NCBI GenBank assembly: GCA_022578605.1 | Contig: MU394120.1 | Location: 157,981 to 221,980 of the forward strand | Origin: Camillea tinctor | Taxonomy: Eukaryota > Ascomycota > Sordariomycetes > Xylariales > Xylariaceae | Direction: 5' to 3' | DNA: 64,000 nucleotides | Shown here: positions 32,513-45,908 of the stretch, one piece after another | Layout: every line of letters begins with the position of its first letter | Numbering within the stretch: position 1 is the first letter of the stretch | Notes under the pieces: generated by a model | Seen by the model: only the letters and a program-made list of their open reading frames with translations | What the model was told of the DNA's origin: nothing | Databases searched by the model: none | Made by a program: the position numbers and the translations under genes

Positions 32513-35500
32513 GGGTTGGTGGTGGTGATGGTGGTGGTAGTAGATTGGGTACCTGATGTCAATAAGTAGATTGGTAGGTGGATAAGTAGTTGAGTAGGTA
32601 AGGCAGTAGGAAGGTAAATACCACAAGAGAGAAAAGAGATAAAAACAAATAAATGTTGGGTAGGTAGCACAACATAAAAGTAAAAAGGTATAGGTGAACT
32701 TCAGGTAGGTGTGTAAGCGAGAAAAAAAAGTTACTGTCGGCTCTGAATTGGGGAAACCGGAGCTGCTGGTGGTGGTAGTGGTGGTAGTGGTGGCCCTCTT
32801 TGTGCTTGTTGCTGTGCTGAACTGTTGCTGTGTGCTTGTGTTGTGCTGGAGGTTGTGCTGAGCTGAGCTGTGCTGAGCTTATTCCAGCAGCTAAAATATA
32901 AGACACTACCCTTTAAATCCAATTGGAATAACCAACCCTATTTCTTCCCACGTCTGATGTATCATTCCCAAGGAGACAAAATAAAAAAGAAGAAAAAGGA
33001 GGTAACCAGGTAATGTTATGAAAAATTAAGAAACTTTAACAGTCAGACGACAAATAAGAATAAAGATAAAAATAAAAAACCAAAACAATCAACTGGCTAA
33101 ATGGTTCAGATACGGTTTGATACCATTGACTCGATTTGATTGACGGGCACAGGACACAGCTAGGTACAGCTAGAGCCGGGACCACAGGCCAGAACGGGCG
33201 TCAGGTTGTTGCTTGCCGCTACAGCTTGCTGCTGCTTGTGCGCATAGGTATGGAGAAATGGAGTCTTTAGGTTTTGGCTGACCCAAAGTCCTACGACTTG
33301 GATTCGTTTGGTTGGTTCTCTTCTTTCCCCCCTCTTATTTTTTTTTCTTTTTGTCTTTTTTTCCCTTTGGTATTATTCCTCTGTGTGACCTAGTTTCTTA
33401 TTTCTCTCCTTCTCCTATAAGACTTTGGCTGGCTGACCCAGTGTTAAAAAAAATCGGTGTGTAAGAAGATAGTCAAGTTGAGTTTGGTCAACTAAGTATA
33501 ACTAGTGTAATAGTTGATTAAAAGAGTAACAAGTTGTTGAATCAGGAAAACGTTGTGTTAGCTGTAAAGTGTCTTAAGTCTTCTTATGAACGTTTTTATC
33601 CGATGGGTAACCCAAGGGAGGCCGATCAATAGATATGTATGTTGTATGTAGGTATGTACATAGGCGGCAAGGTAGGTTAAGTTAGGTTAGGTTAGGTTAA
33701 AGCAGGTAGAGGTAGGCTGACCTTACATATCCTGTGAGATGTAAGTCAACAATACCCCATTCTCTCCTCCCCTCCATATCCCTTCCCCTCCCCTCTTCTC
33801 CCCAAATTCATCCACCTGGGCACACATACACCCACACACCCACACACACACCCATCTATGCATTATCTAATCTAGGTGGTATCATGTGAATTATACAAAA
33901 CCAGGCACGAGGACGGGTCTTTTGCATATTTTACCCTGTTTAGCTCTCCGAAATCATCGATATTTCTGGGTCGCGAGATAAGGCTTGCAATGTCACGCCG
34001 GCCACGTGCAGATGAGTTGTAGGTGTGCTTGAATAAGTCGGTGCCGTCTCGAGGCTAGAACGTGATGTGATAGGCCCGTCAGCTTAGACTCTTTCCGCAT
34101 GCAGCTTTGTAGATCTCTCCTCTCACCCCACTCTCATCTGTCCTCCCAACTATAGGTACTTAGTAGTTGTACACTAGGCCTGCTAAGGTGCTCCCCTCCC
34201 TCTTTTTATCCATTTCCGGCCTTCCGACTCGACCCTTTTCTCTTTTATTGTTTGCAAACATTAACTGACTGAGTAAGTTGATAGGATAAGACTTGCGTAT
34301 TTACATCACGACACGGGGATTACGTACATGTAAAATAAAGACGAAAGAAAATACGGTGAATAACAAAAAGACAATACGCATATAATGGGGCATATATAGT
34401 ATTTTAAAGACATAACGACTATTTATACCTTTGTGCTAACCTGGACTGGAACCGATCTGAACACGGGCAGATTGGAGTTATTGAAGAAACACCTAAACTT
34501 TTTAACTTCTCAACTAAGACTTTCACCACCACCACTGGTTACACCACCGACGGTTGCCCTAGGCAAAGCGAACTTAATATATAAACCCCTGAAGCAACAA
34601 CATTTAACCGCACCTAGGGGCTGAAATAAAACGGTGCTGGGAACAATGAAACGGCAAACACTGACAATCATAAGTCGCGATGGCTACTAGGAATAAAGAA
34701 TGAGAGAGAGGAACTCTTTACTCTAGATGAAACTCCCCCCCTTACTCGAGAATTTAGTGATGAGGCTGAGTGATATATTATTCGCAAGGGTGAAGGAATT
34801 CAGTTCAATTCCAATCAATACGCTCAAGTACTACACTAGCTTGGTAGACATGCTAGGCCCAACATATATATCCCGACCTCAAGAACAGACAGGAAAGAAA
34901 AAAAATTGAAACAAGGGGAAAAAAAGTAAATATAAACCGTCGTTTGCTTGCTCTTCAATATCCAGCCCCTCTCCCATCCATAACAGAAGAAAAGGTTGTG
35001 CCGTGGCCCCCCTCTCAAAATAAGGTGTATGCCTACAGGGCAACTACATATGTAGTAATATTATGAGATTCTAGGCCGAGCAATACGCAACAAACAGTCG
35101 ATCGTATGCCGGATCAGGTCCCCTTCCCTAGTAACTGATGTGCGAGAGACAGACAGAGAAACAGAGAAAGAGAGAGAGCGCATTTCATGGTCCTCGTTCG
35201 TTTCCCCGTGGGATCCTGCTCACGCGTAAGGTCATATCTCTCTCTTACTTATCGGGACCCAGGTAACCTACATAAAACCTATTACTCTCTCCTCGTGTAT
35301 CGCCTAAGAGCTGTTGAACAAGACCCAAAGAAAAAACACTTTTACATACGCATATCATATATCTGGAGTTTCTTCTCCCTCGCATATCTAACTCACGCAA
35401 GTTTTCGTATATAACATAATCCCAAGGTCCCGGTGTCTTTCACCCCTCCTACTTTACTACTCAGCCCCAGCTGGCTTCTCTTGCTTCGTCAAAGTGAAGC

Positions 35501-36509
35501 AAAAAAAAAAAAAAAATTCTGAGTTTCCTGTTCGAGGTCCAAGCTGTCCCGTATAGGTGGTACAGCTGGCGAGCCGTCCTACCGGTGCCCGTGAGGGGTG
35601 AGGTCTATGTATGGGAACCCGGGAGGGAAAAAAGGAAAGAAAAAAAAAGGGTATATATACGGGTATACGTCTGACCGTAGCTTACGTATATAGGTAGGCA
35701 TATAATAGACATGTTCCACGCTATGTGGCTGGCTGTAGGTGTAAAAAGGGGGTTGTCTACATAGATACGTGCAAACACGAGTACTTGGGTAAGGCAAAGC
35801 TATGGCTTGCCTCCTTAGCTTTGTATTTACCAACTAGCAAGCTACTCGCAAAGTAGATTGATATGTGCCAGCATGGCCTTCATGGTGATATATCAATACG
35901 CACATGTTATCGCAGGTTGGCATACATGCTTGAGAAAGCTCTCTCTGAGCATCAATCTAAGTAGCATTCCTTTAGTACCTGATTAGCACGGAGGATCTAG
36001 AAAGCTGACTGATTCCTTGTTGTACAAGGTTTGCTTGCTCTAGGCTGGCACCGGTAAGGGGCCGAGACAAGTCTCACATTTACATATGGACCGAAGGGGC
36101 GGAGTTGGCAAAAGATTTTACGACCTCGGGCCAAAGTCTGTGTAGACGAAACCACCGGCAGTAGTCATAAGCCAGAGGAAGATAGTATAGTACAATTGTG
36201 TGATTTGCTGAAGACATATCCAAGAAAATAAAACAGAAAGGCTGACATGGCACATCCTTTTTCTGTAAGTTGGAACCCGCGCATAATATAAAGATAGGTC
36301 CCTGTGATCCCTATCGAAACGAGATTTCGACCAAAGGAGAAGAAAAAATAAAAGACACACGAAGCCTGCGATAATTGTATATAGTTCAACTCTTCCCTTG
36401 GAAGCCTTGTATATAACGCCTGGAAATTCTATTACTGGATCTGTAGCCGCATGATCGCAAAGATAGGTAGTCCGATATGGTTCCCAACTGGCATGCCTAA
36501 TATACCTTT

Positions 36510-37196
36510 TCACCGCCTTCTATTGCGGGCGTCATCGTCGTCCTCCTCGCTGTCGTCGCGGAAACCCTCCTCGAGACTACACCAGAAGCAGCAGTTAGCG
36601 CAGGTGCAAGCATTAAACCGGGCCGCGATATACATTATATCGTCTAGAGCACGCGAGAATAACCCTAGGCAGGGGCAAGCAATATCTGAACATGTATACT
36701 CACTCTCTGCTGAGCCTCCTGATGTTGTCCGTGTGTATGTTGCGCGAATCGAGCGACAGCGCATGCCGGCGGTCTTCGAGCACTTCGTCGAGCTCCTCGC
36801 CCTCCTCCGAGCTGTAGCCTAGATCGCTCTCGCCTTCTACCACGAGGCGGTTCCCCACCCGCCACTGCGACGGCACGACCCAGTTGGCGATCGCATCCTG
36901 CATGCGGCTGCGCAGGGAGGAGGTGCGGCTCGATATGGTGTCGAGCGGGAGGTACTGGCTATAGCGGTTGCGGTAGTGGCGCCATAGCGGGACGATGAGA
37001 TAGGTCGAGACGAGGAAGAGGATGAGCGAGATGACGGCGGGGATGATTAGTGTCTATGGGGTTGGTTTCGAGACAGTTAGTTATGCTCATGGGCCCTCAA
37101 CGTCTTGTGTTTCCCCCCTTCCATCCTAGATTCGTAGACTGGGTAGATATATGATATGATATGATATACCTTCACTACAGAGAGTGTGGAACCCAT
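36510..37196 (-). CDS. Small single-pass membrane protein, conserved type, function unknown
   Basis: Three exons on -: 37196-37170 (only 27 nt, MGSTLSVVK), 37053-36704 and 36576-36510, with introns of 116 and 127 nt. Together they give 147 aa. All donors and acceptors are good (GTATAT/ATAG; GTGAGT/GTAG with a GCTAAC branch site) and the joins keep frame. Residues ~10-32 form one hydrophobic helix (TLIIPAVISLILFLVSTYLI) followed by basic RHYRNRY, suggesting an N-out or lumenal N-terminus with a cytosolic tail. The tail has an acidic Ser/Glu cluster and ends in a DDSEEDDDD stretch and NRRR. I believe similar small proteins with the RRLSRDLEEGF block occur across Pezizomycotina, but I know no function. 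The short first exon makes automatic annotation error-prone. Confidence 0.78.
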
Positions 37197-37661
37197 GGTG
37201 GTATAGCTCCAGGGGACAACCGGGTCAGCCGGGCATTATGGGAAAGAAGCCACGCAGAAAATGTTGTTCAAACCAAATCGCAATAGTAAACAGTGAACAC
37301 GATAAGTCTTTTTTTTTTCTTGAGAAGTAGCAGGAGAAGAAGGAATTCTGATATCAAATGGTTTCTTTTTTTTTTTTTAATCAATATAGTGTAGGTCTGG
37401 TACTTTTGCTACCGTTCAAGTCCGATACGATAATCTCTGTTTAGGAGTACGACAGGACTGCAGGAGTTGCCGCGAACTCGTCTCGTAAGCGTTCAGGCCG
37501 AGATAACCGAGATAGATATCCGTAACCGCCAAACTCACGATAGCATTGGTCAATCGAGCAAAGCGTAAAAAAACGGGATGCGAGGCTGAAGGAATGGACA
37601 CCCCGTCTCTACCAATCTTATGACGGAGGAACAGGAGGTGATGATGATATGTAAAGGTAAA

Positions 37662-37687
37662 GGGTAAGGGTAAGGGTAAGGGTAAGG
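37662..37687. repeat. (GGGTAA)4 hexamer repeat
   Basis: Four tandem hexamers, one base different from the fungal telomere unit TTAGGG; located about 470 bp upstream of the membrane-protein gene. Confidence 0.9.
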
Positions 37688-40279
37688 CTGCGACAAGACC
37701 ATGAAGAGTGTAGGTTAGGTGATATGTAACCTAGGTACCTAGGTACGTAGTATGTACGGAGTAACAAATGCAGGAGGAGGGTGATTTCCCGATGGGTAAG
37801 GTCTTACAGGGAAGAGCACCAAAAAAAAGATAGGGGTCACTTGGGACCGTTTGTGGCGTGTGCGTAATCGCTTTTTAGTGGAACGAGGCGCCGTGTGCAA
37901 TGATTAGCTGCATGGGTGGTCTGGAGTTGTTGCCCGCCGACCAAGTTTTGATGGTACAATCTCTCTCTACGCCGCCTGTGCATATACCTAACCTAGATAC
38001 CTACATGTGTATGTCTGTATACTATATCAATATAGGTTACGATGATTTGTATATATAAGATGTAGGTTAATAATTAATTATAAACATTTTTATACTCTTG
38101 ACCTACTTGTTGTATAGTGTACCCGACAATTTAATGATTCAAAGTAAAGGTTAGTAAAGTAGGTAGGTATTTATAGCAGTGTAGAGGTGTATACCTACAT
38201 ACATAGAATTGGTATCGATAAAACGTGCGTAGGGTAACACACGGTATTAGTTAGTCTTGTACATCGACAGGGGTAAGAGGATTAGATATCCAATTACCTA
38301 TAGGCCTAGGCCGTTAGATTGGGTATCTAGTTAAATGGAGGTATACGTAAGAGATATATGAGATATATTATGTGTGTACATTTCTGAACCTTATTAGCTA
38401 GAAACCGAAGGAAGAAGAAGACACATAATCTGTAACATATAGGCAATATATGAAACGAAATGTGCATTCCACCAGCCTACATAGTACCTAGCTCTCTGAA
38501 GGAACATCAGGTCCACGGGCCTCCTAGACTTTGCTGTGCGTACATTTATTACAAGACAGAAACAAAACCAGAAACAAAAACATGCCATGAGCGCACATTG
38601 AATAATTATAATAGCCCGTATTTGGTTATTTGTGCATGCCTATTTACCCATAATTTTGCCTTAAATCGTCATGATCGGTACATGTAGTATGTGCTTACAT
38701 GCCTACATGAAACATACCTAACCTACATATGTACAATACACACACACTGGTCTACACTACACTAACCTATAACCATCGATTGATCTCAAGGTGAAAGACC
38801 AGACGAAGGTAATAATTGTCCGATTGACACGGGCCAACCTGGGTTGGCACATCGACCTAGGCCTCCTTCTTCCAGGGTATCAGTTCCGTGGTTGGGTAGC
38901 AGCAATGTAGGGGGGGTTTGGGCTTCACGTTCCATTTGTAGTTTCAGAAACGAGAGAGACAAGAGGCATAAGAGTCCACACATGGTTCTCTTGTCATGGT
39001 CATAGTTCCACTCATCGACGATTTGGTCTTTGCGATCAGCCTATCGACAATGTCGTGATGTGAGTATGGCCATTTTTATATTACATCGATGTGGTTTTTA
39101 GTTTACCAGCGGTGGTCTAGGGAGAAGGATATACCCGAAGTGTGTACTACCTACATAAACCTTGGACCTTGGACATGAAATGACCTAAAAAAAGAAAATA
39201 AAAAAGAGATTGGTGTATATCCGAAGTTCCGATGTACCTACTACTACCATTCAACCCAGCTAACCAGCATTTACTGTGCTAGGTTAGGTACGTACATGTA
39301 CAACTACAGAGTAACAGGATATGATAATTAATTATAATTAGTTGTAGTAGGTTTTCTTAGCCAATTGTTAGGCCGCAACAGTTGGTAATTAGTTTTTCTA
39401 GCGTTGCTCTGCCGTACTTCCATAACTTGGGAGAAGAAAGGAGGATAGTAGAATTGCTACCGTTTTAAGGCATGACAGCGCTTATCGCACATTTTTGCTG
39501 CAATCTCCATTCTGCTTCCTGCATCACACCCGCATAACTTTAATACTCTCTTACTGCAACTCGACCTCATTTCTATAACCTGTTTAAGTTTATTCAACTA
39601 ATGCCTTTCTCTCTCCACCTCCTTTGCACGAACCAACCAACAGGTATAGAACATAGTACGCATATACTACAACACTACAACAAGTCGTACCTTGTTTTGG
39701 TTTTTTTTTCCTTGTGATATTTTTCTTGTTCTTATTCTTGTTCTTCTTTTCTACACATTCATTTTCGGTAAAAGGTCCACAAGTACTACTATTGCTACCT
39801 TTATTCTTTTTTTCTATTTTTCCTTTTAACTCTTTTACTACCAAAGATTTTGCATACATACATATATCATAGTAGCAATCCTGTTTTTTGAATCTAATGT
39901 ACCATCATCACTTATTCTAGGTTCTTTTATGTAGGTGCCGGTTACTTTTACTATGTACTACCTACTACTATTATTACTACACTACTAATCTTGCCCAATA
40001 TCCTAATATCCCTCCCATCGATCCCTGGTACAATATACATTCACACCCCCTGTCTGTCCCCTTCTTCATTCCTGGACCCTGTCTTTCTCTCTCAGGTCCT
40101 CTCTCTCTCTTCCCCCCCCCTCCCCGTCCCCATTTTCTTAATCAGCCGACTCCTTTCGGTAACCACCACAATTGTGGCCATGATTGCTGCTTCATCGCCA
40201 AAATCAATGCTAAACATTTTGTCCGTTCATGCAGGTCTCTTTCTCAACACCCCCCTCCCTCGCTCTCCCTATCCACCTC

Positions 40280-40331
40280 AACCACAACCACAACCACAAC
40301 CATAATCATACCCATAACCACAACCACAACC
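40280..40331. repeat. CAACCA/CATAAC repeat in formin leader
   Basis: Imperfect tandem hexamers of CCACAA type about 290-340 bases before the formin ATG; probably untranslated leader. Confidence 0.8.
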
Positions 40332-40617
40332 CACGACACCAAAAAAAAAGAAAAGAAGAGAAGAGAAACCCACCTTACACCATAGGGTGTGTCGAAGTCT
40401 TATTTGCTTTGATTTCCAATCCAGCGAGGACATGATGTTTTTCCTGCGTCTGCGACATCTTGTACATTGACCACATTCATTTCCCTTACCTTCTAACTTC
40501 ATGCCACCCACCCCGGTAAATCGCATTGAATATTCGAGTACCTCTCACCCGGGTAAAACACTACTTGAATAGAGTCATTGACGGCATTGGCGTTTCAGCG
40601 CTGTGCCCAGCACAGAT

Positions 40618-43600
40618 ATGTCCTCTGCCGATAAATCCAGACAGATGTCTGGCGGCAAGGGCTTCTTCTCTCGAAGCAAGCACAAAAGCGACAAGCGACA
40701 TACTGGAAGCGAAGAAGGACGGTTTCTAGGACCAGACTACGAACCTGCATCGGCATCGGGATCGCGCAACTCGCGCCATGCCCGAGACTCGTCCATAGCC
40801 TCGATTGACCAGCCCAGTTCGCCTGAGCAGGGCGTGAACAATACCGCCGGAGTTATCACGGCTATCCCCTACGACAATACCCACGCGGACCAACGAAGTC
40901 CCATTCCCGTCGAGTACCTCCCGAGAAATGAGCAGGTGCCTGTGCGCCGCGACCCTCTGCCTCATCAGCTGAACAAAGGAACCGGCGACTTCCATCAATA
41001 TCCCTCCTTCGATCCGAGCACCCTCTCTGCCGCTGCTATGGCTCATCTCTCCGCCCAGCGCCCTCCTACTGGCACTTCCAATATAACCATGGCCACCACC
41101 GGCCGCCAAACCCAGTTCCAGCAATGGGGGCCTTCGCAACAGCAGCAGCAGCAACAACAGCAGCAGAACGGCCAGGCGCCTAGGGCCACCTCTTCCCACA
41201 GCATGGCCAACAGTTACGCCGAACGATGGGATTCGTTGCCCGGATGGGGTCAGCCCGGCTTTGGCAGGACCTCTAGACAGAGCGATCAGTCCAGCATATT
41301 TTCAGGTAACGGAACATCCCCAGATTATCTCGCGGCCAAGCGCTCATCGAGAACAGCACTCCCCAGTGCCACTTCGCAGAGTTCCGTTGCTTCCCACCAC
41401 TCTCACCGAGATTCCCACCGGTTAACAAAATTACCAGGACTGCCAGGAGCCCAGCAACCCCCCGGACCCGATGGCTTTTCCCTCACGAGACCGGATGATG
41501 ACCGAGTGACCGAGCAGATGTTCTACGAGCTGATGCAGAAGCGAGGATGGCACAACCTACCCGAACAGGCGCGGCGGCAAATGCAGGCCTATCCATCGGC
41601 CAAGAAATGGACCCTTATCTACCAGGATCGTCTAACCGAGTGGCAGGGAGAGCAGAAGAGGAGACAGACGGCGCGGACTACCGGCCCCTACTCGAGTGTC
41701 GATATCGCCGCCAATTCGGACGAGGAAGGCTCACCGGAGTGGTATGTTCGGAAAGTGATGGACAATACTCTGGATTCCAAGGGCCTCGGAAGTCTAGAAG
41801 TCAACCTTAGGACACAGCAGATTGGTTGGGTGAAACGCTTCATCGAATGTCAAGGGCAGGTGGCGCTCACCAACGTCTTGCTAAAGATCAACAGGAAAAC
41901 TGCAATTGGCCCCGCGGCCCCCTCGGACACCAGAACTAGCGACAAGAACCAGGATAAGGAATATGATATCATCAAGTGTCTGAAAGCCCTGCTGAACAAC
42001 AAGTATGGTGCTGATGACGCGCTCGCCCACCAGCAGGTGGTTGTGGCTCTAGCGACGTCGCTCATCTCGCCGAGGCTCACCACACGAAAGCTCGTCAGCG
42101 ATGTCCTCACTTTCCTGTGTCATTGGGAGGGCGGAGATGGCCACTTGAAGGTCATCCAGGCCATGGACTCCGTAAAGACCCACCAGAATGAGAACGGCCG
42201 CTTCGACGCATGGATGCGTCTCGTCGAAGTCACAGTGGATGGGCGAGGGAAGATGGGCAGTCTCGTCGGCGCCAGCGATGAAGTCCGCAGTGGTGGTATT
42301 GGCATGGAGAATCTGCTGATGGAATACGCCGTGGCTACGCTGATCCTCGTCAATATGATTATCGACGCTCCGGAGAACGATCTTCAGCTCCGTATGCACA
42401 TCAGGGCTCAGTTCGGAGCTTGTGGGATCAAGCGGATCCTCACGAAGATGGAGGCGTTCCAATACGACTTGATAGACAAACAGATCGAGCGATTTCGCAC
42501 CAACGAAGCTATTGACTATGAGGATATGCTCGATCGAGAGAATAGTAGTATGAAGGACAGCATCGAGGGGGAGGTCAAGGACTTAAACGATCCCGCTCAG
42601 ATTGTCGACGCGATTCAACAGCGACTGCAAGGTACCAAAACGCAGGACTATTTTATTTCGGCATTGCAGCATTTGCTCCTTATCAGAGAAAACGATGGAG
42701 AGGAACGGTTGCGCATGTTCCAGCTCGTCGATTCGATGCTTAGCTATGTGGCCATGGACCGCCGGCTACCGAATATGGATCTCAAGCAGAGTCTGAACTT
42801 CACCGTTCAGAGCTTACTGGACAAGCTACATACGGATTCAGAAGCTAGACAAGCCCTGGATGAGGCGCTGGAGGCACGGCAGATTGCCGAGGCGGCTATG
42901 GCTGAACGGGACGAGATGAAAGCTAAGATCGAGTTGGGAGCTGATGGACTGGTAGCTAAACTGCAAAAACAGTTGGATGAGCAGGCTCGTTTCATTGAAG
43001 CGCAAAGGCGTCACACAGACGGCCTCAAGGCTGAGATCGAGAACATGCAAACTGTGCGTGCTAAAGAGGCCCAGCGTTATGAGCTTGAGACACGAGAGTT
43101 GTATCTCATGTTGAGAGACGCCCAGGATGTTGCTGCATCGCAAGCTTCAAAGGGCACTATTGGTGGAAAGCCAATAGACGAAGATCCGACACGCATGCAG
43201 GGTATCTTGGATCGTGAGAGACTCATGGACCGTCTTGCGAGACAGCTTGAGCGCCAAAAGACTCAATACAAACTTGAAGGCCGTGTTTGGGGCGAAACTA
43301 TCGGTCCCTCGGATCGCTTGCGTGCACTGCGCGAGGAGATGGAGGGCTTTAGTGAATATCCTGATGGACCTGATGGTGCTGGTCTCCCCCCTGCTGGGTT
43401 GGCCAGCGGAGTACTTGGCACCGTCAACAGACAGACCAAGTTGTCAAGAAAGCCTGTTAACTCTCAGGGAGAGCCCCTTACCGAGGGCGAGGAGGGCGAA
43501 GACGGTGTTGTCTATGAGAAGCCTAGGGTTGTTGAGATCAGGCGACCGGTCATGGATCCTAAACAGGCCGACAGTTTACTTAGTGAGATTCGGGCCAAGG

Positions 43601-45908
43601 GCAGGAAAGACGACAGCGACTCGGAAGGCGAAGATGCGACGACAGGCCCTTCACATCCTAGTATGGAGTCTCAATCGCCGATCACGCCGAACGATAACGA
43701 AACGCCCAAGATCGAAGTCAGTGATACCGGTGCTCCTCCCCCTCCGCCTCCCCCACCACCCCCTCCGATGCCAGGCCACCTCCCGGGTGCAGCTCCACCA
43801 CCGCCGCCTCCGCCTCCACCTCCACCAATGCCCGGTGCAGCAGGAGGACCTCCCCCACCACCTCCGCCTCCACCCATGCCAGGATTTGGTGGTATGCCGC
43901 CGCCCCCCCCTCCCCCTCCTATGCCTGGTATGGGCGGCCCGCCTCCACCACCTCCGCCTATGCCTGGCGCCATGTCTGGTCACTTTCTTTCTGCTCAAAA
44001 TGGTTTCGCTCCGCCGCCTACTATGGGTCTTCCTGTAGTTAGGCCCAAGAAGAAGCTCAAGGCTTTCCACTGGGAGAAGGTGGATACTCCAGAGACAAGT
44101 CACTGGGCAGCACATGCTCCTTCTGCCGAAGCAAGGGAAGAAAAGTATGCTGAACTCAGCAAGAAGGGAATTTTGGACGAAGTCGAGAAACTGTTCATGG
44201 CTAAGGAGATCAAGAAAATTGGTGGCGGGTCCTCTAAGAAGGATGATAAGAAGCAGGTCATATCTGCTGATCTTCGCAAGGCTTATGGTAAGCATATACT
44301 CCGAAATATCAGTTCATTCCTTTGGGTCTCTAATTCTGTGTAGAAATTGCTTTTGCGAAATTCTCCCACTATTCCGTGGAGAAGATTGTGCAGTTGATAA
44401 TTCACTGCGACACCGAAGTAATTGATAATCAGGTCGTCATGGACTTCCTCCAGAGAGACGACCTAAGCAATATCCCGGATAATGCTTCTAAGCTTCTGGC
44501 ACCATATAGCAAAGACTGGACTGGTCCCGATGCTAATAAGGATAATCGCGAGCAAGATCCAGCTGAACTCACACGACAGGATCAGATCTTCCTGCATACC
44601 GCCTTCGAGCTGCGTCACTACTGGAAGAGCAGGATGCGGGCGTTGGCCCTCAGCCGAAGTTTTGAGGTTGACTATGACGAGCTAACCGAAAAGATTCGCC
44701 AGGTTGTTAACGTTTCCGAGTCGTTGCGGGATTCCGTATCTCTCATGAATGTGCTTGGCTTGATTCTTGATATTGGTAACTACATGAACGATGCCAACAA
44801 GCAAGCACGCGGCTTCAAACTCAGTTCTCTGGCTCGATTGGGAATGGTGAAAGACGACAAGAATGAATCGACGCTTGCTGACCTTGTTGAACGAATTGTG
44901 CGAAACCAGTATCCCGAATGGGAGGGCTTCACAGCCGACATCCAGAATGTCATTGCTGCCCAGAAGATCAACATTGAACAGCTACAAGCGGATGCCAAGA
45001 AGTACATGGACAACATCAAGAATGTGCAGATGTCACTTGACAACGGAAACCTCAGTGATCCTAAGAAGTTTCACCCCCAGGACCGTGTCTCTCAAATTGT
45101 CCAGCGTTGTATGAAGGACGCCCGTCGCAAAGCCGAACAAATGGAGTTATATCTGGAAGAGATGATACGCACCTACAATGACATCATGGTGTTCTATGGC
45201 GAAGATCCCGCTGACGAGAACGCCCGCCGTGACTTCTTTGCTAAGTTGGCCATGTTCCTCCAGGAGTGGAAGAAGAGTCGGGACAAGAACATCCAGTATG
45301 AAGAAACAAGGCGTCGGAATGAAGCTAGCATGAAGCGCAAACATGCCCAGCTCAAGATCAACAATACTATGGAGCCTGCGCCAGCATCACCAGCTTCCGC
45401 TGGTGCGATGGACTCTCTCCTCGAGAAACTGCGGGCAGCAGCGCCACAAGCTAGGGATCAACGTGACCGGAGAAGACGTGCACGTCTCAAGGACCGGCAC
45501 CAAGTACGCATTGCCTCGGGGCAAAAGATCCCCGACCTTAACGAAATTCCCGAGGCTGAAGTTGGGCTTCGTTCTGACGGTACAGCTGCTGCTGCTGATT
45601 CCGAAGGCAATCCTCTCAGTCCTAGCAAGTCGTCGCCTAGCGAGGCCCCCGCAGGCGAAAGTGAAGATGGTTTAGCCCAAAGAGCAGCCATGTTGCTGCA
45701 AGACATGAGAGGTGGGGATGGAGCAGAAGAGAGCGAATTAGAACCCCGGGATAGCTTACGAAAATCAGCGGCTGAGGAGAGGAGAGCTAGAAGGCGGCGA
45801 CTAAAAGGAGGTTCCACCACTAGCTCTACTACTGGCGATACTGAGGAGGGCGGCGTCAAGAGCCCAACAGCTGATGACATACCGGCTACTGTACCTGAAG
45901 AGGAATAA
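40618..45908 (+). CDS. Formin (SepA/Bni1 type), actin nucleator
   Basis: It nucleates and elongates unbranched actin filaments for septation and tip growth, at the hyphal tip and septum. Two exons, 40618-44287 and 44344-45908 (56-nt intron), give 1744 aa. ATG 40618 was chosen because the frame's earlier candidate at 40603 is GTG. Residues 1-290 are disordered with a polyQ run (~175-185). A Rho-binding GBD starts near 294 (RVTEQMFYELMQKRGW), and FH3/DID runs to about 690 (EWYVRKVMDNTLDSKGL, LTNVLLKIN). A coiled coil spans ~745-865 and the FH1 polyproline ~1038-1130. FH2 begins at ~1142 (KKKLKAFHWEKVD) and runs through the intron to ~1560. A C-terminal DAD near 1578 (MDSLLEKLRAAAPQ followed by RDRRRRARLK) implies GBD/DID-DAD autoinhibition released by Rho GTPases. 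The tail is acidic and Ser-rich. Confidence 0.96.

Larger units (their letters stand above)
32292..36509. other. Long intergenic region rich in simple repeats
   Basis: No supported gene in 4.2 kb. The first 650 bases are the RING gene leader, dense in microsatellites (TTAGG, TAG, GGT and GCT types). From 33000 there are CT-rich and TAGGTA tracts and an AC-rich run (33822-33852). A/T-leaning sequence continues to the 3' side of the membrane-protein gene. Open frames of up to ~130 codons (for example 36118-36513 on -) show no family resemblance. Confidence 0.5.
37197..40617. other. Divergent intergenic region, membrane-protein gene to formin
   Basis: No supported gene in 3.4 kb. It holds the promoters of two divergent genes. 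Features are a TAAGGG hexamer repeat (37662-37687), a CCTAGGTACCTAGG palindrome (37731-37744), many TAGGTA motifs and an A/T-rich middle. A strongly pyrimidine-rich stretch (40050-40130) and a CAACCA repeat precede the formin start. Confidence 0.55.

Noticed and set aside
37405..37425. tRNA B-box-like GTTCAAGTCC
   Set aside because: No matching A box at the right distance and no acceptor stem pairing.
37662..37687. Telomere or subtelomere end
   Set aside because: Only four hexamers with a variant unit and housekeeping genes on both sides.
40603..40617. Formin start at 40603
   Set aside because: The codon is GTG; the ATG at 40618 in the same frame is the normal choice.
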